Assembly (NCBI GenBank): GCA_002311385.1
Contig: DCAE01000109.1
Coordinates: 323,542-387,541 of the forward strand
Direction of reading: 5' to 3'
Source: Dehalococcoidia bacterium UBA1141
Lineage (GTDB): Bacteria; Chloroflexota; Dehalococcoidia; Lucifugimonadales; UBA3495
Length of the DNA stretch: 64,000 nt
In this document: positions 24,117 through 36,049 of the stretch, in pieces
How the letters are laid out: every line of letters starts with the position of its first letter
Position numbering within the stretch: the stretch's first letter is position 1
Position numbers and translations under genes: made by a program
Notes under the pieces: generated by a model
Seen by the model: the letters and a program-made list of their open reading frames with translations, nothing else
Databases searched by the model: none
What the model was told of the DNA's origin: nothing

Positions 24117-25745
24117 GTGAAAAGCGATTTTTTGATTGCGCTGACTCAGTTGGCCGCAGAACGCCACCTGCCCCGAGAGCAGGTGCTTCAGGCAATTGAG
24201 GTTGCCCTTGCTTCGGCTTTCAAGAAAGACAACCCGGTAATGGGACAGAACATATCCGTTAAACTTAATCCCAACACCGGGGAAGTTGGCGTTTATGCCC
24301 TGAAATCCGTTGTGGAAACGGTCGAAGACGGGGAAAAAGAGATTACCGTCGCCGACGCCCAGCAATTCAAAAAGGGCGCTGAAGTAGGCGACGAAGTAGC
24401 TGCTGAAGAACCATTGCCCCACAACGCCAGCAGAATCGCCGCTCAGACCGCCAAGCAGGTGGTCCTCCAGAGGCTGAGAGAGGCTGAGAGAGAACTGCTT
24501 TTTCAAGAGTTCTTCCAGCACGAAAACGACATCGTGTCCGGTGTCATTGAACAGACGGACTCCGGTCGTGCCATAACCTTGGACTTGGGCCGCGCTCAAG
24601 CGATCCTACCGTACGAAGAGCAGGTCAGTACCGAACGGTACCGCAAAGGACAGCGGACCAAGATTTATGTCCTAAGTGTGCGCAACGGTCCCAAAGGGCC
24701 GGAGATTATCGTTTCCCGTAGCCACAAAGACATGTTGAGACGGCTGTTTGAGATTGAGGTGCCCGAGGTCTACAACGGAGTTGTGGAGATAAAGGCCATC
24801 GCCAGAGAAGCCGGGTTCCGCAGCAAAGTAGCCGTGAACGCTACTCAAGCTGGCATCGACCCCGTGGGTTCTTGTATAGGCATTCGCGGTAACCGCATTC
24901 AAAGCATTGTTAACGAGCTCCAAGGGGAAAAGATTGACGTGGTGTCCTGGGATAAAGAGCCTAAGGTCTTCATATCCAAGGCTCTCAGCCCCTCGGAACC
25001 GGTACACGTTGAATTGTCTCCTAGTGACATGACGGCAATCGTTGTTGTTCCAGATCGCCAACTATCACTGGCCATCGGCAAGGAAGGCCAAAACACCAGG
25101 TTGGCGGCCCGGCTAACGGGTTGGCGTCTGGACATCAAGGGCCACACGGAATGGGAAGAAATTCAAGAAGAGCGAACACGGCAGGCTCAAGAGAAGGCGG
25201 CAGCGGCAGCCGTAGAGCCGGTTCCATCCGTGGTCGCCGAGGCTGAAGCCGTCGCCGCCCAAGCTCAAGAAGCGGCTGCGGAAGAAGCTGTGGCAGAAGT
25301 ATCGGCCGTAGTTGACGAAGTCGCAGTAGCGCCAGAAACGGTAATAGAAACGCCGACAGTCGCGGCTGACGCCACGGTAACCGAAGCCACAGAGGAACAA
25401 GACGAGGATAAGATCCTTGAAGCCCTGATTAACGAAGAAGAACAGACCCAGCAGACCGGCGACCAGGCCCAGGTAGCAGCGGAAACTGGGTTCAGTGTCG
25501 AGGACTTGGAGTCCTTTACCCTGGGAGATACCCAACTCCTTGACAACGAGGATGACGAAGAGGAAGACGAGGATGACGATAGGGAGATGGCTCCGGACGA
25601 AGTTGACCTCGTTCCCAGCCTGTCGGTGGTTATGCCAGACGCTGGCAAGATACGGTTTGCTGAGGATATCGTCGAAGAATCCCGTGGCGCCGGAAGAGGG
25701 AACCGGAAAGGCGGCCGCCGGGGAGGCGCAGCCAGGCGTCGGTAG
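24117..25745 (+). CDS. nusA: Transcription elongation/antitermination factor NusA
   Basis: 542 residues. N-terminal RNAP-binding domain (1-~125), S1 domain (~135-200), then KH1 and KH2 (~230-345) with DPVGSCIGIRGNRIQSIVNEL and LAIGKEGQNTRLAARLTGW. The last ~190 residues are a low-complexity Ala/Glu/Val-rich linker, a run of Asp/Glu around 475-490 and a basic tail (GRGNRKGGRRGG). Such acidic-basic extensions occur in actinobacterial and chloroflexotal NusA. The start is GTG 24117, with GAGGAGG at 24103-24109. First gene of the nusA-rnpM-infB-rbfA-truB series. Confidence 0.95.
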   Translation: MKSDFLIALTQLAAERHLPREQVLQAIEVALASAFKKDNPVMGQNISVKLNPNTGEVGVYALKSVVETVEDGEKEITVADAQQFKKGAEVGDEVAAEEPLPHNASRIAAQTAKQVVLQRLREAERELLFQEFFQHENDIVSGVIEQTDSGRAITLDLGRAQAILPYEEQVSTERYRKGQRTKIYVLSVRNGPKGPEIIVSRSHKDMLRRLFEIEVPEVYNGVVEIKAIAREAGFRSKVAVNATQAGIDPVGSCIGIRGNRIQSIVNELQGEKIDVVSWDKEPKVFISKALSPSEPVHVELSPSDMTAIVVVPDRQLSLAIGKEGQNTRLAARLTGWRLDIKGHTEWEEIQEERTRQAQEKAAAAAVEPVPSVVAEAEAVAAQAQEAAAEEAVAEVSAVVDEVAVAPETVIETPTVAADATVTEATEEQDEDKILEALINEEEQTQQTGDQAQVAAETGFSVEDLESFTLGDTQLLDNEDDEEEDEDDDREMAPDEVDLVPSLSVVMPDAGKIRFAEDIVEESRGAGRGNRKGGRRGGAARRR

Positions 25746-25801
25746 CCATTTTGGCTCCCCGAACTCAGTTGCCTCTAAACCAAGCTGGCGCCTGAAAGGA
25801 T

Positions 25802-26095
25802 TTGGCTTTGGCCAATACTCGGCATGTGCCGGAACGCAGTTGCGTATCTTGCGCCCAAAAGTTCCCAAAGCCAGATTTGATACGAATAGTCAAGACTCTT
25901 GAGGGAGTGGTGACAGTGGATATCAGTACAAAGTCTGCTGGCCGGGGGGCATATCTATGCCACACCCCCAGTTGTTGGCAACGGGGTATTGAGAAAGGCG
26001 GACTGGAGCGCAGTCTCAAGGTCGAGATATCCACACATGACAAGTCTTGGTTGATGGATTTTTACACCAAAGAGATACTGCGGTCGCCGGAATAA
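25802..26095 (+). CDS. rnpM: RnpM/YlxR-family RNA-binding protein
   Basis: 97 residues: RHVPERSCVSCAQKFPKPDLIRIV and GRGAYLCHTPSCWQRGI match the YlxR (DUF448) fold. In Bacillus it binds RNase P RNA and modulates its activity. The start is TTG 25802, right after AAAGGA. It stands in its standard place between nusA and infB. Confidence 0.88.
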   Translation: MALANTRHVPERSCVSCAQKFPKPDLIRIVKTLEGVVTVDISTKSAGRGAYLCHTPSCWQRGIEKGGLERSLKVEISTHDKSWLMDFYTKEILRSPE

Positions 26096-26235
26096 ACAGC
26101 CAATTCAATCACTAAAGAATAAGAACATTAAAATTAGAAACGAAATTAGAAGCCATTTGGATTCTGATTTAGAATATCAAGCCAGCGTTCTGGGTTAGCG
26201 TAGCTGATAAGCGTACCTGGTTAAAAGGAAACTAA

Positions 26236-28077
26236 ATGACTACCAACAGCGAAACGGAAACACCGGGTCAACGCACTGGGGCTCCTAGGACAAACCGGAG
26301 TGCTGGTGAGGCACGTAAGCAGGCTCGCACCTTGGTGTTGCCTCAAACCCTCACGGTTCAGCGCCTTTCCGAGTTGTTGGACCAGAACCCCATTGAGGTG
26401 ATCAAGCTCCTGATGCGCAGCGGCATTATGGCGGCGATGAACCAAGTCATAGACTATGAAGTGGCTACGCTGGTTACGTCGGCTCTTGGCATTCGGACAG
26501 CGGTAGCCGAAAGCGCCGATGCCACAGCATCCGCATCCGCTACATCGACCAAAACCGCTGAGGATGATGCGAATCTCACCGTCCGTCCTGCGGTCATCAC
26601 CATCTTGGGTCACGTAGACCACGGTAAAACCTCCCTGCTGGACACCATTCGGCGAACCCAGGTTGCCGAACGGGAAGTGGGGGGTATAACCCAACACATC
26701 GGCGCTTACCAAGTCGAGTATCAGGGCAAACAATTAACATTCCTGGACACACCCGGCCATGAGGCCTTCACCGCCATCAGAGCCAGGGGAGCCAAAGCGA
26801 CAGATATTGCAGTGTTGGTAGTAGCAGCAGACGATGGTCTGATGCCCCAGACATTGGAAGCTATAAATCACGCCAAAGCCGCGAAAGTGCCCATCGTGGT
26901 TGCTATCAATAAATCCGATCTTCCCACCGCAGATCCCGAGAGAGTAAAGCGGCAGTTAAGTGAACGCGAACTCTTGGTGGAAGACTGGGGCGGCGATGTT
27001 ATATCCGTGGACGTTTCCGCCAAAACCGGTGATGGCATCGACGATTTACTGGAGAACCTGTTAGTCGTCGCAGAGCTAGCGGAACTTAAAGCCAACCCCA
27101 ACAAACCGGGTACCGGCGTAATCATCGAGGCTAAGCTAGACCGGCAGCGTGGACCCACGGCTACAGTGTTGGTTCAAGACGGAGCTTTAAGCATCGGGGA
27201 TTACATCGTAGCTGGCAGTGCGTGGGGTCGGGTAAAGGCGTTGGGAGACTACCAAGGCAAACCCCTCAAGGTCATCACTCCGGGAACTCCCGGTGAAATC
27301 CTAGGATTTGGCGCAGTACCTGAAGCTGGCGATTTATTTGCGATTATGCCCAATGAACGTGCCGCGCGTATCGCTGTTGGGAAGCAGGAAAAGCTCCACG
27401 CCGACCGGCAGAACCAGGCCCGGGCATTGACCCTGGACCAAGTTGTCAAGCAAATCGACTCGGGCGACGTTAAAGAATTGAACCTGGTGCTGAAGGCCGA
27501 CGTCCAAGGCAGCGTGGAAGCCGTAGAACAGTCATTGGCGGCTCTAACTGCCGAGGATGCCACGGTGCAAGTGTTGCACAGCGGTTGCGGTACCGTCACC
27601 GAGTCGGATGTAATGCTGGCCAGTGCTTCGGATGCCATCGTTATAGGATTCACAGTAGGAAATGAGCCCAGCGCCGAAAGACTGGCCGACCGTATGGGCG
27701 TTGAGATTCGCCACTACAACATTATTTACCAACTAATCGACGATATTGAGAAAGCTCTCCAAGGCATGTTGGACCCTGTCTTCACAGACGTGATTATAGG
27801 CAAGGCAGAAATCCGCGAGTTGTTCCCCTCCAGAAAAGGAGCCCAGATTGCTGGTTGCCGGGTTACCGAGGGGCGCATAACTAGGGGTGCCCAAGTACGA
27901 GTTCTTAGGAACAGCGAGGTCGTCGAAGAAACAACCATCGCTAGCATCCGGCACTTCCGGGAAGAAGTTAACGAAATGAACTCAGGCACCGAGTGCGGGG
28001 TTACTCTCCAAGGCTTCAACGACTTCCAGGAAGGGGATGTCTTGGAGGCTCACCGCCAAGAGCCGGGCCGACGTTAG
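26236..28077 (+). CDS. infB: Translation initiation factor IF-2
   Basis: 613 residues. After a short basic N-terminus comes the IF2_N domain (~residues 36-90, [25 protein letters not shown]). The G domain has [12 protein letters not shown] (~131), DTPGHEAF (~177) and NKSDLP (~231), followed by domains II and III and the C2 fMet-tRNA-binding domain ending near GDVLEAH. The N-terminal region is much shorter than in E. coli IF-2, as in many Gram-positive-type lineages. Confidence 0.96.
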   Translation: MTTNSETETPGQRTGAPRTNRSAGEARKQARTLVLPQTLTVQRLSELLDQNPIEVIKLLMRSGIMAAMNQVIDYEVATLVTSALGIRTAVAESADATASASATSTKTAEDDANLTVRPAVITILGHVDHGKTSLLDTIRRTQVAEREVGGITQHIGAYQVEYQGKQLTFLDTPGHEAFTAIRARGAKATDIAVLVVAADDGLMPQTLEAINHAKAAKVPIVVAINKSDLPTADPERVKRQLSERELLVEDWGGDVISVDVSAKTGDGIDDLLENLLVVAELAELKANPNKPGTGVIIEAKLDRQRGPTATVLVQDGALSIGDYIVAGSAWGRVKALGDYQGKPLKVITPGTPGEILGFGAVPEAGDLFAIMPNERAARIAVGKQEKLHADRQNQARALTLDQVVKQIDSGDVKELNLVLKADVQGSVEAVEQSLAALTAEDATVQVLHSGCGTVTESDVMLASASDAIVIGFTVGNEPSAERLADRMGVEIRHYNIIYQLIDDIEKALQGMLDPVFTDVIIGKAEIRELFPSRKGAQIAGCRVTEGRITRGAQVRVLRNSEVVEETTIASIRHFREEVNEMNSGTECGVTLQGFNDFQEGDVLEAHRQEPGRR

Positions 28078-28149
28078 GTCTTCTGGGGCGCAGTTTAGCA
28101 GTCCGTTCTACCGGACTCATGACTTGGACCGTATCTAGGGAACATTTAC

Positions 28150-28629
28150 ATGTCCAGACGAATTGAACGGGTCAACGAACTCCTACGCCAAGAAATTAGT
28201 CGGCTCCTCACCCTTCAAATCAAAGACCCTCGCTTGAATGGGGTCATCACCATAACCAGGGTGAGCACCAGCAGCGACATGCGCAACGCTCACGTTTTTT
28301 TGAGCGCCATGGGTGACGAGGAAACCCGACAGAATGCGTTGGCGGGCATTCGTTCCGCCGCCACCTTTATCCGCCGCGAATTGCGCTCACGAGTCAGCAT
28401 GCGCTACATCCCTTTTCTGAGCTACGACCTGGACGCAGCTCAGCAAGAAGCCAACAACATACTGGATATCATGGACAATATCCGCCACGACGAGTCCTCT
28501 CGCGCTTCAGCGGACTCTTCTTCAGCGGATGTTTCTTCAGCCAAGGACTCAAACGATTCGCCGGCGATCTATAACGATTCAGGCACCGACTACACCGGAA
28601 TCGTATCATCTCCAAAACGCAGAAACTGA
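28150..28629 (+). CDS. rbfA: Ribosome-binding factor A
   Basis: 159 residues. KH-like RbfA core at 1-~115: RRIERVNELLRQEISRLL, then LNGVITITRVSTSSDMRNAHVFLS, then RRELRSRVSMRYIPFLSYDLD. It matures the 30S 5' domain. The last ~40 residues are a Ser/Asp-rich tail (SSRASADSSSADVSSAKDSN) not found in most RbfA. The gene sits 72 nt after infB and 3 nt before truB. Confidence 0.93.
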   Translation: MSRRIERVNELLRQEISRLLTLQIKDPRLNGVITITRVSTSSDMRNAHVFLSAMGDEETRQNALAGIRSAATFIRRELRSRVSMRYIPFLSYDLDAAQQEANNILDIMDNIRHDESSRASADSSSADVSSAKDSNDSPAIYNDSGTDYTGIVSSPKRRN

Positions 28630-28632
28630 CCC

Positions 28633-29592
28633 GTGGCCAAATCCAGAAACGGTCCCCCTCTAAAGAACGGCTTCGTCAACCTCTATAAGCCTGTTGGCAT
28701 AACCTCCATGGAGGCTTTACGCCAGGTCAAACGTATCACAAGCCAACGCAACAAGGTTGGCCATGGCGGCACAATGGACCCTCTCGCCCAAGGGGTGCTG
28801 CCAGTCTGTTTCGGTCAAGCCACACGCCTCATGGATTTTGTGGTGAGCGGACGCAAAAGATACAGAATGGAAGTAACCTTGGGCGTGTCAACCACGACTT
28901 ATGACGCTGAAGGAGAAATCGTCAACACCATGAGCGTCGACGGCATAACGCAGGAACACGTGGAGAGGGCACTTCCCCCATTCGTCGGCAATATAGACCA
29001 ATTGCCCCCTGTGTACAGTGCCCTCAAAGTACAGGGACAAAGAATGTACAAGCTGGCTCGAGCGGGCGTTGAGGTTGACCGGAAACCTCGGCCGGTGGAG
29101 ATATACGACATACGTCTTCTCGAGTTTGATCTGCCGAAATTGGTACTTGAGGTTGATTGCGGGAAAGGCGCATACATGCGTTCGCTGGCTCACGACTTGG
29201 GCGAAACGCTAGGCTGCGGAGGTCACGTTGTTGATTTAATCAGGTTGTCCACCGGCAGATTTCACGCCGATGATTCAATAACACCTCTTCAATTGGAGGA
29301 GGCTGTGACGGAAGTTGGCGGGTGGGAGAAGCACCTGCACCCCGTGGATTGGGTACTAAAAGAACTGCGCAGCATTTCTGTGGGCAAGCAGGCTGAAAAC
29401 CTTTTACGTAACGGGCAGGCTGTCAGCTTAGGCCCCCAGTTCATGGATGCCGCATATCTGGAACCTTTTAGAGCATACAGCTCCGAAGGCCGGTTTTTTG
29501 CGTTAGTGAGGTTCGAACGTCCGGCAAATTCATGGCGTCCGGTTAAGGTATTCCAACTGGATGATCCATCTCCCCTCGCTCCAGACACGTAA
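28633..29592 (+). CDS. truB: tRNA pseudouridine-55 synthase
   Basis: 319 residues from GTG 28633, three bases after the rbfA stop. GFVNLYKPVGITSMEAL, the catalytic-Asp motif GHGGTMDPLAQGVLPVCFG (Asp ~47) and the thumb-loop region GNIDQLPPVYSALKVQGQRMY are classical TruB. GKGAYMRSLAHDLGETLGCGGHV follows. The C-terminal PUA-like region is present. Last gene of the nusA series. Confidence 0.95.
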   Translation: MAKSRNGPPLKNGFVNLYKPVGITSMEALRQVKRITSQRNKVGHGGTMDPLAQGVLPVCFGQATRLMDFVVSGRKRYRMEVTLGVSTTTYDAEGEIVNTMSVDGITQEHVERALPPFVGNIDQLPPVYSALKVQGQRMYKLARAGVEVDRKPRPVEIYDIRLLEFDLPKLVLEVDCGKGAYMRSLAHDLGETLGCGGHVVDLIRLSTGRFHADDSITPLQLEEAVTEVGGWEKHLHPVDWVLKELRSISVGKQAENLLRNGQAVSLGPQFMDAAYLEPFRAYSSEGRFFALVRFERPANSWRPVKVFQLDDPSPLAPDT

Positions 29593-29722
29593 ACACTTCA
29601 AGCAATCTCTATTATCCGCCGAATTGGTCCTCATACCTACCAATAACTCGCCGTAATTACCCTCAATTCTAGCAGTAACCAACCAATTTCGATCATCAAT
29701 ACCGATTGGGTGCGTGCCTGCC

Positions 29723-29750
29723 TTGACAAAATATTTTGGCTCTGTATATT
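29723..29750 (+). promoter_or_regulatory. Promoter of the DUF5679 gene, with a hairpin in the leader
   Basis: TTGACA (29723-29728), 16 nt, TATATT (29745-29750). The start would be near 29757, giving a leader of about 227 nt. An 8-bp stem (29818-29825/29840-29847) with an inner AACC/GGTT helix lies in the leader. No other gene is seen in the 29593-29983 gap. Confidence 0.65.
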
Positions 29751-29983
29751 GATAGCGATTACGTTAACCTAGCTTTGAGATACCCATGTTTCTTTGTGGT
29801 TGCGAAGTGGTTTCAAGTACGGTAAAAACCAGCCGGTTATTACCGTAAACCTTGGAAAGTGGCGAACAACGCCTGTCCCAATTGTGATTCTCACATCGCG
29901 TAGTAGGTCACTAAGTTAAGCCATTGGTCAATGTCTCGCCCGGCAATATTTTAGGCATAATTAAACGAGGATGGGGGTATAAC

Positions 29984-30124
29984 ATGGAGGCATATTGCTT
30001 CAAGTGCCGCAATAAGCGGGAGATATCCAAACCTCAGCAGGTTACTTTAAAGAACGGTCGACCAGCAACCCAGGGCGTGTGCCCTACTTGTGGCACCAAG
30101 GTCTTCCGAATTGGGAAAGCATAG
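29984..30124 (+). CDS. Small zinc-ribbon protein, DUF5679 family
   Basis: 46 residues from ATG 29984, preceded by a G-rich GATGGGGG; a longer in-frame start at 29924 lacks support. Two CxxC pairs (EAYCFKCRNKREI and GVCPTCGTKVFR) form a zinc ribbon, and the central KNGRPATQG is typical of DUF5679. Probably RNA- or DNA-binding; exact role unknown. It ends 30 nt before the convergent PHP gene. Confidence 0.8.
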   Translation: MEAYCFKCRNKREISKPQQVTLKNGRPATQGVCPTCGTKVFRIGKA

Positions 30125-30154
30125 ATTGGCTTGAGCCCGAAACACAACGGACGA

Positions 30155-30850
30155 TCAGTGCGTGGCCGCTCCTGGCTTGCCTAAAGCTACGGTATCGAAT
30201 CCCAGCCGCTTTAACAGATTCTGGGGATTTACCTGTAACAAGACGTGTGCATCCTCATCGTTAAGGCCTGCGCCTTTGGCAATCTTGTGAGTCAACTCCA
30301 CTGTCAACAAGTCTTCGGGTTCATGAGCGTCGGAGTCCAAGACAGTGTAGGCTCCGGCGTCTCGTGCCGTTTTTACCACGTGACCGTTGGTCAAGCTGTG
30401 ACCCTTACGGGCCGACACCTCAAGGTAGACACCATTCTCTGCAGCCAGCTTGGCATCGTCGTAGCTGATTAGGCCCGGGTGGGCCAGAATATCCACCGCT
30501 CCGGAGCGAATCGCGGCCTCATTCGTTCCCGGCTCTACAGGCTCCACTATCGTCTCCCCATGGACTGCGACCAACTTGGCGCCCAAGGCTTTGGCAGCTT
30601 GGGCGACCATCTTGATATCATCTTTAGGCACATGGGTAATCTCCACACCGGGCAATGCCAAGATATCCCAGCGCTCCGAAGCCTGGGCACAATCTTTAAT
30701 CAATGTCTTTATCACGTATTCTAGGTTACCCACGCCAACGTGGTCCGTCACAGCCATGGCCTTATAGCCTCTGACCAATGCTCTCCGAATCAACTCTATG
30801 GGCGACAGCACTCCGTCGCTAAGAAACGTGTGAGTGTGAAAATCGTACAT
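30155..30850 (-). CDS. PHP-domain phosphoesterase, histidinol-phosphatase-like
   Basis: 231 residues. YDFHTHTFLSDGVLSP (metal His pair at ~4-6), AVTDHVG, LPGVEITH, DILAHPGL and LDSDAHEPEDL are the successive PHP metal motifs. Closest in style to the YcdX/HisK-like small PHP hydrolases. AGGTATAGGG precedes the ATG. Substrate undetermined. Confidence 0.82.
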   Translation of the reverse strand: MYDFHTHTFLSDGVLSPIELIRRALVRGYKAMAVTDHVGVGNLEYVIKTLIKDCAQASERWDILALPGVEITHVPKDDIKMVAQAAKALGAKLVAVHGETIVEPVEPGTNEAAIRSGAVDILAHPGLISYDDAKLAAENGVYLEVSARKGHSLTNGHVVKTARDAGAYTVLDSDAHEPEDLLTVELTHKIAKGAGLNDEDAHVLLQVNPQNLLKRLGFDTVALGKPGAATH

Positions 30851-31327
30851 ACCCTATACCTCATGGACCTGGCGCAGTCGGAGCATTCAATCTATCCGTT
30901 CAACCAGCGCCAAATGTTTTGTGATCTATTTCCCGTTGTGCTTCCACTCAGGCAACATTAGCTAAGTATAGTTACACGGCTCAAAGTGAACAACCAGAAG
31001 CACAGCCAGGTTACGCATGTTGTTCTTTCAATCTATCCGCTCCGTTCCCACGGTTAACTGATTGTACCAGCATATAATCGCAGAGCATCTCTGAACTCTT
31101 TACACTTATATATTGCCCGTTTGACACCCAAATTGCGCCGGAATACAATAATCCCCACCCTAAGAGAGAATCTAACGATCGAATGCTCCCTGAGACTCTC
31201 AACAGGGCCGCTTGTTACCTCGGTTCCCACTCTTGTACCCCCACGCAGCATCCACATTCGTTTAATAACATCTGATCCCAAGAGCGTTGATTGTGGCGAA
31301 AATAAACAACAGGAAGCAAGACAACGA
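30851..31327. other. Divergent intergenic region between the PHP gene and the NrtS-like gene
   Basis: No gene is seen; a longer in-frame extension of the NrtS-like gene into this region would begin at or before its transcription start. A 13-bp direct repeat (TTCAATCTATCCG) occurs at 30886-30898 and 31027-31039. GGAGCATTC (30880-30888) is inverted as GAATGCTCC at 31181-31189. The main promoter is annotated separately. Confidence 0.45.
31121..31149 (+). promoter_or_regulatory. Strong promoter of the NrtS-like gene
   Basis: TTGACA (31121-31126), 17-nt spacer, TACAAT (31144-31149): 11 of 12 consensus positions. The start near 31156 lies inside the longest possible frame, which supports the shorter ATG at 31328 and a leader of about 170 nt. 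Confidence 0.75.
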
Positions 31328-31699
31328 ATGGCACAGGGTTTAGAAAGAGAGAGCGAGGTTGAAGTCAATAAAGGCATAGAATGTGGGCGCTGCGGAAAAC
31401 CGGTTCGCCGAGGCCGCGGTTTCGAATTCAAGGTTGCCCCAGCAACGAGCAACCTTGCCGGAGATAGTCAGGCCGGGCAGATAACCAAGTGCATGTCTTG
31501 TGCGCTACGGCACTCGACAATGTTGAAGCGGTCACTAACAGTCGCAGTGGTGGTGGGATCCATTCTTACACTGCTGAATCAAGGCGACGTTTTATTCGCT
31601 GGAAACTGGAAAACAGCGATGTACTGGAAAATCCCGTTGACTTACTGCGTGCCATTCTGCGTCGCTACCTACGGTGCGTTGAGCAACAACCGCCGCTAA
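31328..31699 (+). CDS. NrtS-like membrane protein with an N-terminal zinc ribbon
   Basis: 123 residues from ATG 31328, preceded by GGAAG. Residues ~17-60 carry CGRCGKPVRRGRG and CMSCALRHS, a two-knuckle zinc-ribbon arrangement. The rest (LKRSLTVAVVVGSILTLLNQGDVLFAG and WKIPLTYCVPFCVATYGAL) is two membrane helices in the pattern of NrtS, a small nitrate/nitrite transporter family. A soluble zinc-binding domain is not part of the NrtS I know. The NrtS identity is from pattern memory and should be checked. Confidence 0.68.
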   Translation: MAQGLERESEVEVNKGIECGRCGKPVRRGRGFEFKVAPATSNLAGDSQAGQITKCMSCALRHSTMLKRSLTVAVVVGSILTLLNQGDVLFAGNWKTAMYWKIPLTYCVPFCVATYGALSNNRR

Positions 31700-31778
31700 G
31701 CACTAGGCCAGCCGGCCCACACGAAATGATCTCCTCCGGGAAGTGTTGCAGGCATGGCTCAATTCACATTAAGGGCAC

Positions 31779-32435
31779 TTAACCCAGTTTACGGATTACC
31801 TCGACGACTTTCCCGTGAACCTCTACGTCATCGGCAGGGCAATAAATCGGGTCCATCTGGCTGTTAGCCGGTTGCAGCCGAACCTGATCCCCTTCCAGAT
31901 AAAACTTCTTGAGCGTCACTTCTTCCCGGGATTTCAGCCAGGCCACCACCATATCGCCGTTGTTTGCTTGATGTCCTGGTTTGATAATCACCACATCGCC
32001 ATCATCAATCAAGGCGTCAATCATTGAGGTTCCATTTACGGTCAGCGCGAAAAGCTTGCCGAAGCGTTTCTGTAGTTCGGGAGCCACTTCTATGGTATCG
32101 AACTCGGTGCTGGACTCCACACCTTCGGTGCTGAAAACGGGAATCGGCTTGCCGGCTGCTATGGCCCCCACTATCTGCACTTTGGGCGGACCGTAAGCCG
32201 GTAGGCCTTGCTCATCCAATAATTCAATGCCCCGGGCCACATCGGGCTTCCGGTTTAGGAAACCGGCCTCTTTTAGCTTATGGAGGTTGTAGTCGACCAC
32301 CGATGTGGAGCTTATACCGCAGGCATGCTGAATATCCCGCACTGTCGGGGGAATACCGTTATCCCCAACAAACTCCCGAATAAAATCGAGAATCTGCTGG
32401 CGTCGGATTGAGAGTTTCTTCTTGTTGAATATCAT
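31779..32435 (-). CDS. lexA: LexA repressor
   Basis: 218 residues from ATG 32435, which has AAGGA 5 nt upstream; a TTG 21 bases earlier is less likely. The winged helix-turn-helix (~1-70, IPPTVRDIQHACGISSTSVV) is followed by the self-cleavage site (GAIAAGKPIP, Ala-Gly), the catalytic Ser in VNGTSMIDALIDDGD and the Lys near TLKKFY. It controls the SOS regulon. The region upstream carries a box resembling the Gram-positive LexA operator. Confidence 0.93.
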   Translation of the reverse strand: MIFNKKKLSIRRQQILDFIREFVGDNGIPPTVRDIQHACGISSTSVVDYNLHKLKEAGFLNRKPDVARGIELLDEQGLPAYGPPKVQIVGAIAAGKPIPVFSTEGVESSTEFDTIEVAPELQKRFGKLFALTVNGTSMIDALIDDGDVVIIKPGHQANNGDMVVAWLKSREEVTLKKFYLEGDQVRLQPANSQMDPIYCPADDVEVHGKVVEVIRKLG

Positions 32436-32497
32436 ATCGTCCTTATGCTTAGCCAATTGCTTTACTAGGGGCCGGGCTGATTATTCGCCATTTAAGG

Positions 32498-32511
32498 CAA
32501 ACGGATGTTCT
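32498..32511 (-). promoter_or_regulatory. Candidate LexA (SOS) box upstream of lexA
   Basis: On the minus strand the site reads AGAACATCCGTTTG. It keeps the GAAC-N4-GTT core of the Bacillus-type SOS box, with mismatches at three of 14 positions, 63 bp before the lexA start. Autoregulation is expected. Confidence 0.4.
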
Positions 32512-32721
32512 GGAAACAAGGCTAGCAAGAGGAGAGGCCTGGTGTCAATGACGTTATGTCACGTGGATGAAGAGGATCAGAGGGGGTGGCACTGATTAGT
32601 AACGACCAGGGAGTGTTGCCAATCTCCGGCATCAGCCAACTTTAGAACGTGCGGAACCCCGAGGCTTCAGGACACAATTGGATTGAGGTCAGCGTTGCCT
32701 TGAAACCCTGATCTAGGCGTT

Positions 32722-32970
32722 TTACAACTTGTTAAGCCGGATTGAAATCCTGGATTTGCGGCGGGCGCCGGCGTTCCGGTGCATCAAGCCCTTACGCACT
32801 GCCAGGTCGATTGACCTGATGGCCTCATGGACGGACGTTGTGGCCGTCTCGACGTCTCCACTGTCTACAGAACGTAGAGCCTTGGCTATGGAGGTCCTAG
32901 TAGCCGTACGGACACTGCCGTTTCGGCGGGCATTTTTGATGGATTGGCGGCCAGCCTTTGCTGCGGGCAA
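32722..32970 (-). CDS. rpsT: 30S ribosomal protein S20
   Basis: 82 residues, very basic, KAGRQSIKNARRNGSVRTATRTSIAKAL at the start and DLAVRKGLMHRNAGARRKSRISIRLNKL at the end are classical S20. The start is TTG 32970, with AGGAG 7 nt upstream; non-AUG starts are common in rpsT and can take part in its autoregulation. It lies 38 nt after gyrB. Confidence 0.95.
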   Translation of the reverse strand: MPAAKAGRQSIKNARRNGSVRTATRTSIAKALRSVDSGDVETATTSVHEAIRSIDLAVRKGLMHRNAGARRKSRISIRLNKL

Positions 32971-33008
32971 TTGAATTCTCCTAAGCTTTATTGATCGAGT
33001 TTAAACTA

Positions 33009-35275
<2,267 letters not shown>

Positions 35276-35944
35276 TTAAGGGAAAATTCGCGTGTATACG
35301 CCTGGTGAACCGTCCACATGAACCATCTTAGGACGCACAGTGCCCGACCATACTGGGGTTACTGCCACCCGCCATGCTTCCCATTCGGGGCTTTCTACGG
35401 ATTTCATCGACTCCATCTCATGGAGCGTGGTGTATTTGGGCTCGCCGGTTACCGCCTGAAAGCGGCGGCCGCGGATGTAGCCGGGCACCGCCGAGCATGT
35501 GGGCAGCCGCTCGGTGTTATAAGCATGATTGAACTGGTCTTCCAACTCCGGCGGCACCGACATGCGGCCTACTAGCATGATTGGGGCCATGTCGGCCTGG
35601 GCCGTATCATTGGATACATCACTGGGGTAGATCAACCGGTACAAGTTGCGAATGAACGCCGTTCCGATAACGTCGGGTGACATCCGCTTGGTCCACTCGG
35701 TGGGATTGTTCAAACTATGCTGCCAAGCGTCCGACTGATAGGCTTCAGGCTGGTCCAGTTCATAACAGGCCAGGTACTTGGGCCCCCCTTGGACCGCCTG
35801 GTAGCGGGCCGCACTCAGCACGCCTGGGATGGAAAGCCGCTCCGGAATATGTTCTTCGTTGTACCAACGGTTGTATTCGTCATCGTGCTCCGGCGCGACG
35901 TCGGAATATACCATGAGCAATCCCCGGCCTTTCTTGTTCACCAT
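35276..35944 (-). CDS. Two-domain EthD/dimeric alpha-beta-barrel protein
   Basis: 222 residues in two similar halves. The first (~1-105) has EYNRWYNEEHIPERLSIPGVLSAARYQAV; the second (~118-222) has DQFNHAYNTERLPTCSAVPGYIRGRRFQAV. The paired W/AYN-(x)-E-(x)4-P-x-x-PG motif is seen in EthD-like and related ferredoxin-fold barrels. Homologues occur in catabolic operons, but a catalytic role is unproven. GGAGGCGG precedes the ATG. Confidence 0.7.
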   Translation of the reverse strand: MVNKKGRGLLMVYSDVAPEHDDEYNRWYNEEHIPERLSIPGVLSAARYQAVQGGPKYLACYELDQPEAYQSDAWQHSLNNPTEWTKRMSPDVIGTAFIRNLYRLIYPSDVSNDTAQADMAPIMLVGRMSVPPELEDQFNHAYNTERLPTCSAVPGYIRGRRFQAVTGEPKYTTLHEMESMKSVESPEWEAWRVAVTPVWSGTVRPKMVHVDGSPGVYTRIFP

Positions 35945-36049
35945 ATTCCGCCTCCATTTTTATGAATCTTGTCCGCCCGAAATTTGGCCTCAACCATCCG
36001 GTCGCGAGTTTTTAGATTCGAGCCGACCCGTTTGATGCGTGAATCTGTC

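Noticed and set aside
23877..24599. Minus-strand open frame of 240 codons
   Set aside because: Mostly antisense to the nusA 5' end, with no ribosome binding site or family match.
25113..25868. Minus-strand open frame of 251 codons
   Set aside because: Antisense to the low-complexity C-terminal part of nusA, which naturally lacks stops on the other strand.
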